64,000 nucleotides of DNA from Actinomadura macrotermitis (GTDB lineage Bacteria; Actinomycetota; Actinomycetes; Streptosporangiales; Streptosporangiaceae): positions 2,418,001 through 2,482,000 of the forward strand of contig NZ_WEGH01000001.1 of the NCBI RefSeq assembly GCF_009604375.1. The letters are read 5' to 3'. Of this stretch, positions 14,478 through 22,675 are shown one piece after another (within the stretch, counting starts at the first letter, position 1; each line of letters starts with the position of its first letter). Both the position numbers and the translations under genes were made by a program. The notes under the pieces are model-generated. The model worked only from the letters and a program-made list of their open reading frames with translations, did not search any database and was not told the origin of the DNA.

Positions 14478-16379
14478 TCACAGATCGTTCTCCAGCGCGT
14501 GCTCGAACCAGACGACCTTGCCGCGGTCGGTGCGGTGCGTGCCCCAGCGCTCGGCCAGGTGGCTGACCAGCTGCAGGCCGCGGCCGGACTCGTCGGTGGC
14601 GCCGGCCTGGCAGAGCCGCGGCAGCTCGTGGCCGTCGTCGTAGACCTCGCAGCGCAGCGTGTCCAGCCGGATCAGCCGCATCATGATCTCGCCGGCGCCG
14701 TGCACCAGCGCGTTGGTGACCAGCTCGCTGACCAGCAGCTGGACGGTGTCGGTCAGCCCGGTCAGGCCCCATTCGGCGAGCTTGGCGGCGGCCTCGGCGC
14801 GGGCCCGGGGCACCATCTCGGCCTCGGCGGCCAGGTCCCAGGCGGCCATGTCCTCCTTGGGGATGCCGTCGCAGTCGACCATGACCAGCGCGATGTCGTC
14901 GGCCGTGCCGGCGCCGAGCGCGCCGGGCAGCGCCGCGCAGGCGGCGCGCAGCGGCCGCTGCTCCCCCGCCAGCTGCTCGCGCAGGGCGGCCAGGCCCGCG
15001 GCGGCGTCGCGGTCGCGGCTCTTCAGCAGGCCGTCGGTGCACAGCACCAGCCGGGAGCCGTCGTCGACGGGGACCTCCACGGTGGTGAACCCGGTGGCGC
15101 AGCCGGCCAGGAAATCCTCGCCCGTCGCCGGGATCACGGCGCCCGCGCCGATCGGCGGCCCGGCGGGCACGTCCAGCACCCGGGCCTCGCCGAACGGGGA
15201 GACCAGCACCGGCGGGACGTGCCCGGCGGCGGCGGCCTCGCAGCGCCGCCCGACGGGGTCGTACACCGCGTACAGGCAGGTGGCCATGTGCTCGTCGCCG
15301 AGATCGCGGGCGATCTCGTCGAGCTGGCGCAGCAGCCGGGCGGGCGGCGGGTCCTGGCGGGCCAGGGTGCGCACCGCGGTGCGCAGCTGCCCCATGATCG
15401 CGGCGCCGGCGAGGCCGTGCCCGAGCACCTCGCCGACCACGACGGCGAGGCGGCCGCCGGGCAGCGGGATCGCGTCGTACCAGTCGCCGCCGGCCCGCGC
15501 GGGCTGCGCGGCGGGCCGGTAGGTCAGGCACACCTCGGCCCCGGCGACGCGGGGCGGCGCCGCGGGCAGCAGCGCGCGCTGCAGGTCGTGGACGGCCTGC
15601 GCCTCGCGGTCGTGGGGGGCGGGTCCGGCCGCCGTCCCGGCGGCGCGGACGCGCAGCGCGCGGGGCATGCCGCCCGAGTGCGCGACGACCGGCAGCCGCA
15701 CGGTGGCGCTGAGGTCGAGCGCGGGGTGGCCGAGGTCCAGGATGCGCTGGGCGAGCCGCTCGGGGGACGGCAGGCCCGCGAGCGGCAGCAGCTCGCCGAG
15801 GCGGGCGCCGAGCCGGGCCGCGTCGCCGTGGTCGACCGGCACCAGCACGGGTTCGGCGCGCAGCCCGCGCAGCGCGTCCGCGGGCGCGCCGAGCCGCAGG
15901 TCGCCGAGGCCGAGGACGGGCCCGTCCTCGCGCACGGCGCGCAGGTCGACGGCGAGGGCGAGCAGGCGGACGCCGCCGGTCGCGTCGTCGCCCGGGCCCG
16001 GCCTGCCGACCGGGTAGAGCCACCAGCCGACCTCGGCGGGCTCGCCGTCCGCGCGCGGCACCGTGCAGGTGCCGCAGGTGGCACCGGGCGGCGCCGGGTC
16101 CGGGACGAGCCGGTGCGCCGGCGCGAACCCCGGCAGCGACCCGACGGCGCGGCCGACGGCCTGGCCGGGCGGCACGCCGAACAGCTCGCCGGCGGCGCGG
16201 TTCCAGTGGCTGATGCGGCCGTGCCCGTCGAGCCCGGCCACGGCCATCGGCGCCACCCCGAGCAGGTGCTGTCCGAGCAGGCGCGGCGCCGGGCCCTCCT
16301 CCCGTGCGCCGGCGGCGGATCTGTCGCGCCCCGGTGTTCCCCCCGATGACGCCATCGGCTGATTTTGAGCGATGACCAC
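14478..16379 (-). CDS. PAS - SpoIIE phosphatase - HATPase three-module signalling protein
   Basis: A 633-residue protein. PAS-like region ~35-150 (MAVAGLDGHGRISHWNRAAGELFG); PP2C/SpoIIE domain ~270-480 with GGDWYDA (297-303), TDGLLKSRD and ADDIALVMV; C-terminal anti-sigma ATPase ~500-633 with ELVTNALVHG and DESGRGLQLV. This architecture joins the phosphatase and kinase of a partner switch in one chain. Oddity: the second PP2C metal motif, normally GDVxGHG, reads GEVLGHG (Glu317), which may weaken metal binding. The start is GTG at 16379 with GAGGGG six bases upstream. It is divergent from a TetR gene. Confidence 0.9.
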   Translation of the reverse strand: MVIAQNQPMASSGGTPGRDRSAAGAREEGPAPRLLGQHLLGVAPMAVAGLDGHGRISHWNRAAGELFGVPPGQAVGRAVGSLPGFAPAHRLVPDPAPPGATCGTCTVPRADGEPAEVGWWLYPVGRPGPGDDATGGVRLLALAVDLRAVREDGPVLGLGDLRLGAPADALRGLRAEPVLVPVDHGDAARLGARLGELLPLAGLPSPERLAQRILDLGHPALDLSATVRLPVVAHSGGMPRALRVRAAGTAAGPAPHDREAQAVHDLQRALLPAAPPRVAGAEVCLTYRPAAQPARAGGDWYDAIPLPGGRLAVVVGEVLGHGLAGAAIMGQLRTAVRTLARQDPPPARLLRQLDEIARDLGDEHMATCLYAVYDPVGRRCEAAAAGHVPPVLVSPFGEARVLDVPAGPPIGAGAVIPATGEDFLAGCATGFTTVEVPVDDGSRLVLCTDGLLKSRDRDAAAGLAALREQLAGEQRPLRAACAALPGALGAGTADDIALVMVDCDGIPKEDMAAWDLAAEAEMVPRARAEAAAKLAEWGLTGLTDTVQLLVSELVTNALVHGAGEIMMRLIRLDTLRCEVYDDGHELPRLCQAGATDESGRGLQLVSHLAERWGTHRTDRGKVVWFEHALENDL

Positions 16380-16503
16380 GCGGACCCCTCCCTGGGGGGC
16401 GTTGCGGTAACACCCCCGACAACCCGCAGTAAAGACGAAGTTACCTCGCGTGAGGCCGGGACGCTGGCGGTCTGCGGAACTGGCGATGAGAGGTCCGGTG
16501 CCC

Positions 16504-16523
16504 GATAATGGGTGAGCACTCAC
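16504..16523. promoter_or_regulatory. TetR operator GTGAG-CA-CTCAC and adjoining -10
   Basis: GATAAT at 16504-16509 is a good -10 for the tetR gene at 16551. The perfect-arm palindrome GTGAGCACTCAC at 16512-16523 follows it immediately, with a further TCAT half-repeat. Bound repressor here would block tetR initiation. Effects on the divergent phosphatase gene are possible but not evident. Confidence 0.6.
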
Positions 16524-16550
16524 TCATAAGCTCCGGCGAAAGGGGAACCG

Positions 16551-17252
16551 GTGGCACCGGCGACCGAGTCCATGCGGGACCGCATCCTGGCGGCCGCGAT
16601 CGAGGTGATCCGCGGCCGCGGCATCGTCGCCGCCACCACCAAGGAGATCGCGCGCGCCGCCGGCGTCTCCGAGGGCAGCCTCTACAACCACTTCGCGAAC
16701 AAGACCGCGCTGTTCGCGGCGGCGCTCGGCGAGGTGACCAGCGGCGCGCGCGCGGCGATGGCCGAGCTGCTCGGCGCGGCCGGGCAGGGCACCGTCGAGG
16801 CGAACCTGACCCGGCTGGCCGCCCGGATGACCGCCTTCTACGCCGAGCTGCTGCCGATGACCGGCCCGGTGCTGGCCGATCCCGACCTGATCGCCTGGCT
16901 GCGCGCGGACGGCCCGGCCGAGGAGCAGGGCGAGCCGGCCCGGCCGGGCGGGGCGGCGGCGGGGCCCGTCCTCGGGCACGCCGCGCTGATCGGCTACCTG
17001 GAGGCCGAGCAGCGCGCCGGGCGGCTGCGCCCGGACGCCGCGCCGCCCTACCTGGCGGCGGCGCTGCTCGGCGGCTGCCAGCAGCACGCGTTCCTGACCC
17101 GGCTGGCCGGGCCGGCGACCGTGGCGGACGGCGCGCGGCTGCCCGCCGATCCGGCGGAGTTCGCCGCCGGGCTGGTGCGCGCGGTCCTGGCGGGTGCGGT
17201 ACCGGCAGGCACGGGACCGGCGGGCACGGGACCGGCGCGCACGGGGCCCTGA
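16551..17252 (+). CDS. TetR-family transcriptional regulator
   Basis: A 233-residue protein with an N-terminal TetR domain: MRDRILAAAIEVIRGRG, then AATTKEIARAAGVSEGSLYNHFANK. The C-terminus ends in a PAGTG-type repeat tail. The start is GTG at 16551 with AAAGGGGA upstream. The operator palindrome at 16512-16523 suggests autoregulation. No adjacent enzyme or transporter is an obvious target; the next gene (M14 peptidase) has its own 138-bp upstream region. Confidence 0.88.
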   Translation: MAPATESMRDRILAAAIEVIRGRGIVAATTKEIARAAGVSEGSLYNHFANKTALFAAALGEVTSGARAAMAELLGAAGQGTVEANLTRLAARMTAFYAELLPMTGPVLADPDLIAWLRADGPAEEQGEPARPGGAAAGPVLGHAALIGYLEAEQRAGRLRPDAAPPYLAAALLGGCQQHAFLTRLAGPATVADGARLPADPAEFAAGLVRAVLAGAVPAGTGPAGTGPARTGP

Positions 17253-17390
17253 CTCCCCGCCCCCCATATCGGTGCACATCCCCGCCAAAGTGACCGAATC
17301 TGGCAATTGGCATTGATGGCACATTGACACCCTCTCCCTCCCGGCGGACGATCACCCAGCCCCCGTTGTGATCGACGCCAGGGAGGCGCG

Positions 17391-20300
17391 ATGACGCGCT
17401 CACTTTTCCGGCGCTTTACCTTCCGGCCACGCCATGCGCGCGCCCGGACGGCCACCTCGATCTTCGCCGTGTCGGCGCTCCTCACCGGAGCGCTCGCCGC
17501 GGCCCCAGCCCAGGCGGCCCCCAGACCGCCCCGGACCGGCGCCGCCGTCGACGTGTACGCCGGCGACCTGACCGCCGACCAGATCAAGCTCCTGGACCGC
17601 GGCGTGGACCGCGAGGACCTCACCTTCAGCAAGGGCGCGGACGGCAAGACCCACGTCCAGGCCGTGCTGAACGCCGCGCAGGTCACCGCGCTCGCCCGGC
17701 TCGGCGTCCGGCTCGAACTGCACAAGGTCAAGGGCAAGGACGCCGCCGCGCGCGCCAAGGCCGCGCCCGACAAGGTGTTCCGGCCCTACAGCGGCGCCGG
17801 CAACATCCGCGAGGAGATCCGCAAGGTCGCCGCGGACCATCCCGGCATCGCCACCGCGGTGGACATCGGCACGTCCGTCAAGGGCCAGCCGATCACCGCG
17901 ATCCGGGTCAGCAAGGACGTGGCCCATCTCAAGGACGGCAAGCGGCCCGCCGTGGTCTACCAGGCCGACCAGCACGCCCGCGAGTGGATCACCCCCGAGA
18001 TGATCCGCCGGCTGCTGCACCACTACACCGAGAACTACGGCAAGAACGCCGACGTCACCAAGATCGTCGACAGCACCGACCTGTGGTTCATCCCGGTGGT
18101 CAACGTCGACGGCTACGACCTGACGTTCCAGCCCGACTTCCGGCTGTGGCGCAAGAACACCCGCGACAACAACGGTGACGGCAAGATCACCGGCGGCGAC
18201 GGCGTCGACCTGAACCGCAACTTCCCCTACAAGTGGGGCTACGACAACGAGGGCTCCAGCGACCAGCAGGCCAGCGAGACCTACCGCGGCCCGGCGGCGG
18301 CGTCCGAGCCCGAGACCAAGGCGCAGATGGGGCTGTACCGGCGGCTGCGGCCGAAGTACATCATGAACTACCACTCGGCGGCCGAGCTGCTCCTGCACGG
18401 CGTCGGCTGGCAGGCCCTCACCCGCAGCCCCGACGACGTCATCCACGACGCGCTGCTCGGCGACATCGACCACCCCGCCGTCCCCGGCTACACGCCCGAG
18501 CTCGGCGCGCAGCTGTACACCACCAACGGCGACACCGACGGCCAGGCCGACAACGTCTACGGCGCCCTGTCGATCACCCCGGAGATGGCGACCTGCGTCA
18601 CCGCCTCCAACTACGACCCCAACGACGCGTGGAAGCCCGAGGACTGCGGCAGCGGCTTCGAGTTCCCCGACGACGAGACGCTGATCAACAAGGAGTTCCA
18701 GAACAACCTGCCGCTGGCGATCTCGGTCGGCAAGTCCGCGCAGCACCCCGACGAGCCGGTCTCGCCGGTCGGCCGCACCGCCGCCGACTTCGAGCCCGAC
18801 GCGTTCGCCGCGTCCTACGGCCGCACCCAGGAGGCGGCGTCGGTGATCCGCCGGTCGCTGCGGGGCAAGCAGCTGAACTACCGCATCAACGGCGGCCACG
18901 CCCGGCGCGCCGACGTCCGCGAGTGGCGCGGCGGCAAGCGGTACGGCGGCGAGAACGACCTGTACTACGCCGAGTACCGGGGCAAGGTGCACGGCCAGAA
19001 GCCCGGCGACAAGGTCGAGGTGTGGTTCAGCGGCACCAAGAACGGGCGCCGCGTCGACAGCGGGCACTTCACCTACACCGTCCGCGACCAGGGCCGCGCC
19101 GACGTCCTCATCGTCGCCGACGAGGACTACAAGGGCGTCAACCCCAGCTACCCCGCCGGGACGAACGCGCCCAAGTACGCCCAGCAGTACGCCGACCTGG
19201 TGAAGGCGAGCGGCCACCGGCCGGCCGTCTGGGACATCGACAAGGACGGCGTGCCGCACGACCTCGGCGTGCTCAAGCACTTCAAGGGCGTGGTGTGGTA
19301 CCTCGGCGACAACCGGCTGACGCAGGACGCCGCCGACGACCCTGTCCGCACCTACCTCGGCAACGTCCGCGACTCCCAGGTCGCCGACCGCGCCAAGGAC
19401 CTGGTGCTGTCGGTCCGCTCGTACCTGAACGAGGGCGGCAAGCTGCTGTACACCGGTGAGACCGCCGGCTACAACGGCCCGCTCAACCGGCTGAACGGCG
19501 GCGGCATCTACTACGGCCTGAAGGGTCACCCGGAGCGGCCCTGCGTGGTGTCGGGCAACTTCCGCGACGACTGCGAGCTGCTGTCGGACGACTTCTACCA
19601 GTACTACCTGGGCGCCTACGACCGGCAGCTCGTCGGCAAGCCGACCGGGTTCACCGGCGCCGGCAGGCCGTTCGGCACCACCAAGGCCGACCTGGCGGGC
19701 ACCGCGTCCAACCCGGTGAACGAGGCGGGCGGCTTCCAGGTGACCTCGACGGTCCTGCCGCCGGACAAGTTCCCGCAGTTCCGCAGCTGGAAGTCGGGCG
19801 ACTACACCGGCGCGGCCGGGCCGTACGAGCCGGTCGAGGGCCAGTGGTACGTCGCGGGCACCCACCAGGACGCCCTGTACCGCAGGCTGACCCGCACGAT
19901 CGACCTCACCTCGGTCACCGCCGCGCAGGCCCCGGCGCTGCAGGCGCAGCTGTCCTACAGCACCGAGACCGGGTTCGACAACGTGATCGTCGAGGCGCAC
20001 ACCGCGGGCGCCGACGACTGGACGACGCTGCCGGACAAGAACGGCCGGACCAAGAACACCGTGCCGATCGAGTGCGAGCAGGGTTACCTGACCGCCATGC
20101 ACCCCTTCCTGCTGCACTACCTGACGCAGGGCAACCCGTGCAAGAACACCGGCTCGACCGGCCAGTGGAACGCCTTCACCGGCAACTCCGGCGGCTGGGT
20201 CCCGGCGGCGTTCGACCTGGCGGCGTACGCGGGCAAGAAGGTCGAGGTGTCGATCTCCTACGTGAGCGACCCGGGCAGCGGCGGCGCCGGGCTGTTCATC

Positions 20301-20564
20301 GACGACACCAAGGTCACCACGTCGGCCGGGACGGTGGACGCCGAGGGCTTCGAGTCCGGCCTCGGCCCCTGGGCGATCCAGGGCGCGCCGGCGGGCAGCC
20401 CCGGCAACGGGTCGGAGTTCGTCCGCGCCCAGGCGCTGATCGACTCCGTCTCGGCGGTGTCGACCCGCGACACCGTGACGCTCGGGTTCGGCATCGAGCA
20501 GGGCAAGACGCCGGCCGAGGAGCGTGACCTGATGAGCCGCGCGCTGCGCTACCTCATCGACTGA
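17391..20564 (+). CDS. Secreted M14 zinc carboxypeptidase, large multidomain form
   Basis: A 1057-residue protein. A long basic signal peptide is probably cleaved after APAQA (~43). The M14 domain (~130-430) holds the zinc ligands His195 and Glu198 (QHAREW) and His328 (NYHSA), and catalytic Glu398 (ITPEMA). An insert with DNNGDGKITGGDG looks like a calcium loop. The ~600-residue C-terminal part resembles the immune-inhibitor-A / MAM-like beta region (GGWVPAAFDLAAYAGKKVEV, GGAGLFIDDTKV). It probably degrades extracellular protein for nutrition. ATG at 17391 has GGGAGG four bases upstream, and a 17-bp perfect hairpin follows the stop. Confidence 0.93.
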   Translation: MTRSLFRRFTFRPRHARARTATSIFAVSALLTGALAAAPAQAAPRPPRTGAAVDVYAGDLTADQIKLLDRGVDREDLTFSKGADGKTHVQAVLNAAQVTALARLGVRLELHKVKGKDAAARAKAAPDKVFRPYSGAGNIREEIRKVAADHPGIATAVDIGTSVKGQPITAIRVSKDVAHLKDGKRPAVVYQADQHAREWITPEMIRRLLHHYTENYGKNADVTKIVDSTDLWFIPVVNVDGYDLTFQPDFRLWRKNTRDNNGDGKITGGDGVDLNRNFPYKWGYDNEGSSDQQASETYRGPAAASEPETKAQMGLYRRLRPKYIMNYHSAAELLLHGVGWQALTRSPDDVIHDALLGDIDHPAVPGYTPELGAQLYTTNGDTDGQADNVYGALSITPEMATCVTASNYDPNDAWKPEDCGSGFEFPDDETLINKEFQNNLPLAISVGKSAQHPDEPVSPVGRTAADFEPDAFAASYGRTQEAASVIRRSLRGKQLNYRINGGHARRADVREWRGGKRYGGENDLYYAEYRGKVHGQKPGDKVEVWFSGTKNGRRVDSGHFTYTVRDQGRADVLIVADEDYKGVNPSYPAGTNAPKYAQQYADLVKASGHRPAVWDIDKDGVPHDLGVLKHFKGVVWYLGDNRLTQDAADDPVRTYLGNVRDSQVADRAKDLVLSVRSYLNEGGKLLYTGETAGYNGPLNRLNGGGIYYGLKGHPERPCVVSGNFRDDCELLSDDFYQYYLGAYDRQLVGKPTGFTGAGRPFGTTKADLAGTASNPVNEAGGFQVTSTVLPPDKFPQFRSWKSGDYTGAAGPYEPVEGQWYVAGTHQDALYRRLTRTIDLTSVTAAQAPALQAQLSYSTETGFDNVIVEAHTAGADDWTTLPDKNGRTKNTVPIECEQGYLTAMHPFLLHYLTQGNPCKNTGSTGQWNAFTGNSGGWVPAAFDLAAYAGKKVEVSISYVSDPGSGGAGLFIDDTKVTTSAGTVDAEGFESGLGPWAIQGAPAGSPGNGSEFVRAQALIDSVSAVSTRDTVTLGFGIEQGKTPAEERDLMSRALRYLID

Positions 20565-20606
20565 CCGGCGGCGTGCGGGAACCGCCTCCGCACGCCCCGC
20601 AGGGCC

Positions 20607-20645
20607 CCGCGGGCCCCGGCCGACTCCATCGGCCGGGGCCCGCGG
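20607..20645. terminator. Perfect 17-bp hairpin terminator after the M14 gene
   Basis: The left arm at 20607-20623 (CCGCGGGCCCCGGCCGA) is fully complementary to 20629-20645, with a CTCCA loop. There is no T tract, which is usual for strong actinomycete terminators. Confidence 0.85.
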
Positions 20646-20669
20646 CATGCCCGGCTCATACCGGCCCTC

Positions 20670-20707
20670 TTGACCCGCCCATGACGCTCACCTGGGATTA
20701 GTGAGCG
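20670..20707 (+). promoter_or_regulatory. Candidate promoter with overlapping inverted repeat upstream of the sigma-factor gene
   Basis: TTGACC at 20670-20675 and TGGGAT at 20693-20698 with a 17-bp spacer. CGCTCAC (20685-20691) and GTGAGCG (20701-20707) are exact inverted repeats straddling the -10, a good position for a repressor. If used, the transcript would have a leader of about 335 bases before the sigma-factor start at 21042. Confidence 0.4.
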
Positions 20708-21041
20708 ACGTCACGCAACCCCGGAGGGGTCTCCGGGCGTCTTACCTACTGAGAAGGCCACCGCACCGAGCGGATGCGCTCGTACGAGCCCGGCCCGCGA
20801 CGTCCCGGAGAACGGGGTCGCCCTGGCCACGCCGTCCCGCGCACGCTCCCTCGGCCCACCCTCCACGCGAGGCCGAGCCCGCCCGTACGACCGGCGACCC
20901 CAGCCGAATGCCGGCGTCCGAACCCCGCGGGAACGGTGGAACGTACTTCCTTCTGACGGGGGGCGGCACACCCGCCCGGTCCGCGCGCGCAAGCGCGCCA
21001 CACGCCGACCCATTCGGGTCACGACCAACGGGGGAGCGACG
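20708..21041 (+). other. Long non-coding stretch upstream of the sigma factor
   Basis: About 330 bases with no convincing gene. Visible structures: a 7-bp hairpin with GGGT loop (20720-20737), GGAA-N5-TTCC within GGGAACGGTGGAACG (about 20930-20950), and a GCGC-GCAA-GCGC GNRA-type hairpin near 20985. The GGGAAC is reminiscent of an ECF/SigR -35, but no GTT -10 follows at the right distance. A frame from 20701 is open up to the sigma start, but its composition looks non-coding. Confidence 0.4.
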
Positions 21042-21671
21042 ATGACCGCTGTCACCACGCCCATGCCGACCGACGCCGCCGAGGCCCGCGTGCCCGCAGG
21101 CCGCACCGCCGCCGACGACACCGGCCGCAGCGAGCGCTACGAGCGCGACGTCCTGCCGCTCACCACCCCGCTCTACGCCAGCGCCGTCCGGATGACCCGC
21201 AACGCCGCCGACGCCGAGGACCTGCTGCAGGAGACCCTCGCCAAGGCCTACGTGAACTTCCACCAGTTCCAGGAGGGCACCAACCTCAAGGCCTGGCTGC
21301 ACCGCATCCTCACCAACAACTTCATCAACACCTACCGCAAGAAGCAGCGCGAGCCGCAGCGCGCCGGCTCGGAGGAGCTGGAGGAGTGGCAGATCGCGCA
21401 GGCCGAGACCAACGCGTCCGGCTTCCGGTCCGCCGAGCACGAGGTGCTGGACCACATCGCCGACGGACGGGTCGTCGCGGCGCTGCGCGCCCTGCCGGCC
21501 GACTTCCGCGACGCGGTCTACCTCGCCGACGTCGAGGGCTACGCCTACAAGGAGATCGCCGAGATGATGGGCACCCCCATCGGCACGGTGATGTCGCGCC
21601 TGCACCGGGGCCGCAAGCAGCTGCGCGAGGCCCTGGCCGACCACCGCGAGGCCGTCTACCTCGCCGCCTGA
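21042..21671 (+). CDS. ECF sigma factor of the SigR/SigH (oxidative-stress) type
   Basis: A 209-residue protein. Region 2 reads [26 protein letters not shown], then [27 protein letters not shown]. Region 4 ends with [34 protein letters not shown]. The KKQREPQR and [15 protein letters not shown] segments are close to Streptomyces SigR. SigR is normally followed by the zinc anti-sigma RsrA; here the next gene is a secreted inhibitor, so no cognate anti-sigma is adjacent. ATG at 21042 has GGGGGAG seven bases upstream. It may be a paralogue of the main SigR located elsewhere. Confidence 0.9.
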   Translation: MTAVTTPMPTDAAEARVPAGRTAADDTGRSERYERDVLPLTTPLYASAVRMTRNAADAEDLLQETLAKAYVNFHQFQEGTNLKAWLHRILTNNFINTYRKKQREPQRAGSEELEEWQIAQAETNASGFRSAEHEVLDHIADGRVVAALRALPADFRDAVYLADVEGYAYKEIAEMMGTPIGTVMSRLHRGRKQLREALADHREAVYLAA

Positions 21672-21755
21672 GGACGCGCCCGCCGAAAACCGCCACGAAC
21701 GGTAGGCGGCTGGATACATTGAGCGATGATCTGAAGCCGATCGTCGGGAGTGTCC

Positions 21756-22151
21756 ATGCCGCACCTGTTCGCCACCGCGCTCGCCGGGGCCGCGCTCGCG
21801 CTGCCCCCCGCCGTCCCCGCCCTGGCCGACACGCCCCGGGCCGAACTGCGGCTCACCCTCACCTACCCCTCCGCGGACCGCTCGCCGCACATCTCCGGCA
21901 CCCGCACCGTCGTGCTGCGCTGCGGCCCCGACGGCGGCACGCACCCGGAGGCGGCCCGCGCGTGCGCGTGGCTGCTGCGGACCGGCGGGCGCTTCGAGGC
22001 CGGCGACCACGAGGCGTTCTGCACGCTGGAGTACGCCCCGGTGGTCGCCGAGGCGACCGGGCACTGGCACGGCAAGCCCGTCCGCTTCCACCGCCGGTAC
22101 GGCAACACCTGCGCGCTGCGCTCCCGCACCGGGCCCGTCTTCGCCTTTTGA
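21756..22151 (+). CDS. Secreted subtilisin inhibitor-like protein (SSI, family I16)
   Basis: A 131-residue protein with an N-terminal signal peptide (~1-25, cleavage after ALA). The SSI fold signature is RTVVLRCGPDGGTHPEAARAC, then HWHGKPVRFHRRYGNTC and the terminal VFAF. Four cysteines (56, 70, 89 and 119) give the two conserved disulfides. By alignment with the SSI reactive loop (C-P-M-V-Y), the loop is C-T-L-E-Y, predicting Leu91 as P1. It inhibits extracellular serine proteases and probably limits self-proteolysis. ATG 21756 has GGGAG five bases upstream. Confidence 0.9.
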   Translation: MPHLFATALAGAALALPPAVPALADTPRAELRLTLTYPSADRSPHISGTRTVVLRCGPDGGTHPEAARACAWLLRTGGRFEAGDHEAFCTLEYAPVVAEATGHWHGKPVRFHRRYGNTCALRSRTGPVFAF

Positions 22152-22239
22152 CCCGCTTCCGGAATAGGCACGCGCCTCGCGGGTACAGCGCGCGTGAAAC
22201 CGGCGGCGGTTCTCACGCGAACGGGAGTGTGTGCGGGCA

Positions 22240-22662
22240 ATGTCTCGAAGAGTGAGCGACGTCATGACCGCCGGCCCGCAGGCACTCCCACTGACCGCCA
22301 CCCTCTACGAGGCCGCGCGCGTCATGCGCGACGCGGGCATCGGCGACGTGCTGGTCACCTACGCGGGCAGGCTGTGCGGGATGGTCACCGACCGCGACAT
22401 CGTGGTCCGCGCCGTCGCCGACAGCCTCGACACCACCCTCACCCCGCTCGGCGACGTGTGCACCGCCGACCTGGTGACCGTCGGGCCCGACGACGACACC
22501 GACACCGCCGAGCGGTTGATGCGCGAGCGGGCCGTCCGCCGGCTGCCGGTCGTCGACGGCGCGCACCGGCCGGTGGGCATCGTCACCATCGGCGACCTGG
22601 CCCTGGCCGACGAGGGCGCGGGGCCCCTCGCCGACATCAGCAAGGCCCCGCCCAACATGTAG
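22240..22662 (+). CDS. CBS-domain pair protein
   Basis: A 140-residue protein made of two CBS domains: VSDVMTAGPQALPLTATLYEAARVM, then MVTDRDIVVRAVA, and VTVGPDDDTDTAERLMRERAVRRLPVVDG, then GIVTIGDLAL. Such stand-alone pairs bind adenine nucleotides and regulate other proteins; the partner is unknown. The start is uncertain: ATG 22240 lacks a close ribosome site, while in-frame GTG 22231 lies three bases after GGGAG. The GAF-ANTAR gene follows by 13 bases, so the two probably form one unit. Confidence 0.9.
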   Translation: MSRRVSDVMTAGPQALPLTATLYEAARVMRDAGIGDVLVTYAGRLCGMVTDRDIVVRAVADSLDTTLTPLGDVCTADLVTVGPDDDTDTAERLMRERAVRRLPVVDGAHRPVGIVTIGDLALADEGAGPLADISKAPPNM

Positions 22663-22675
22663 GGGGCGAGGCCGG

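Noticed and set aside
17400..20648. A 1082-codon minus-strand frame opposite the M14 peptidase gene
   Set aside because: Composition is Val/Asp/Arg/Gly-rich without any fold signature, and it mirrors the codon periodicity of the real gene.
20701..21045. A 114-codon frame ending in ATGA overlap with the sigma-factor start, possible upstream coupling ORF
   Set aside because: No ribosome site, Arg/Pro/Ala composition typical of non-coding high-GC DNA, and it begins inside a promoter-like inverted repeat. Kept only as leader sequence.
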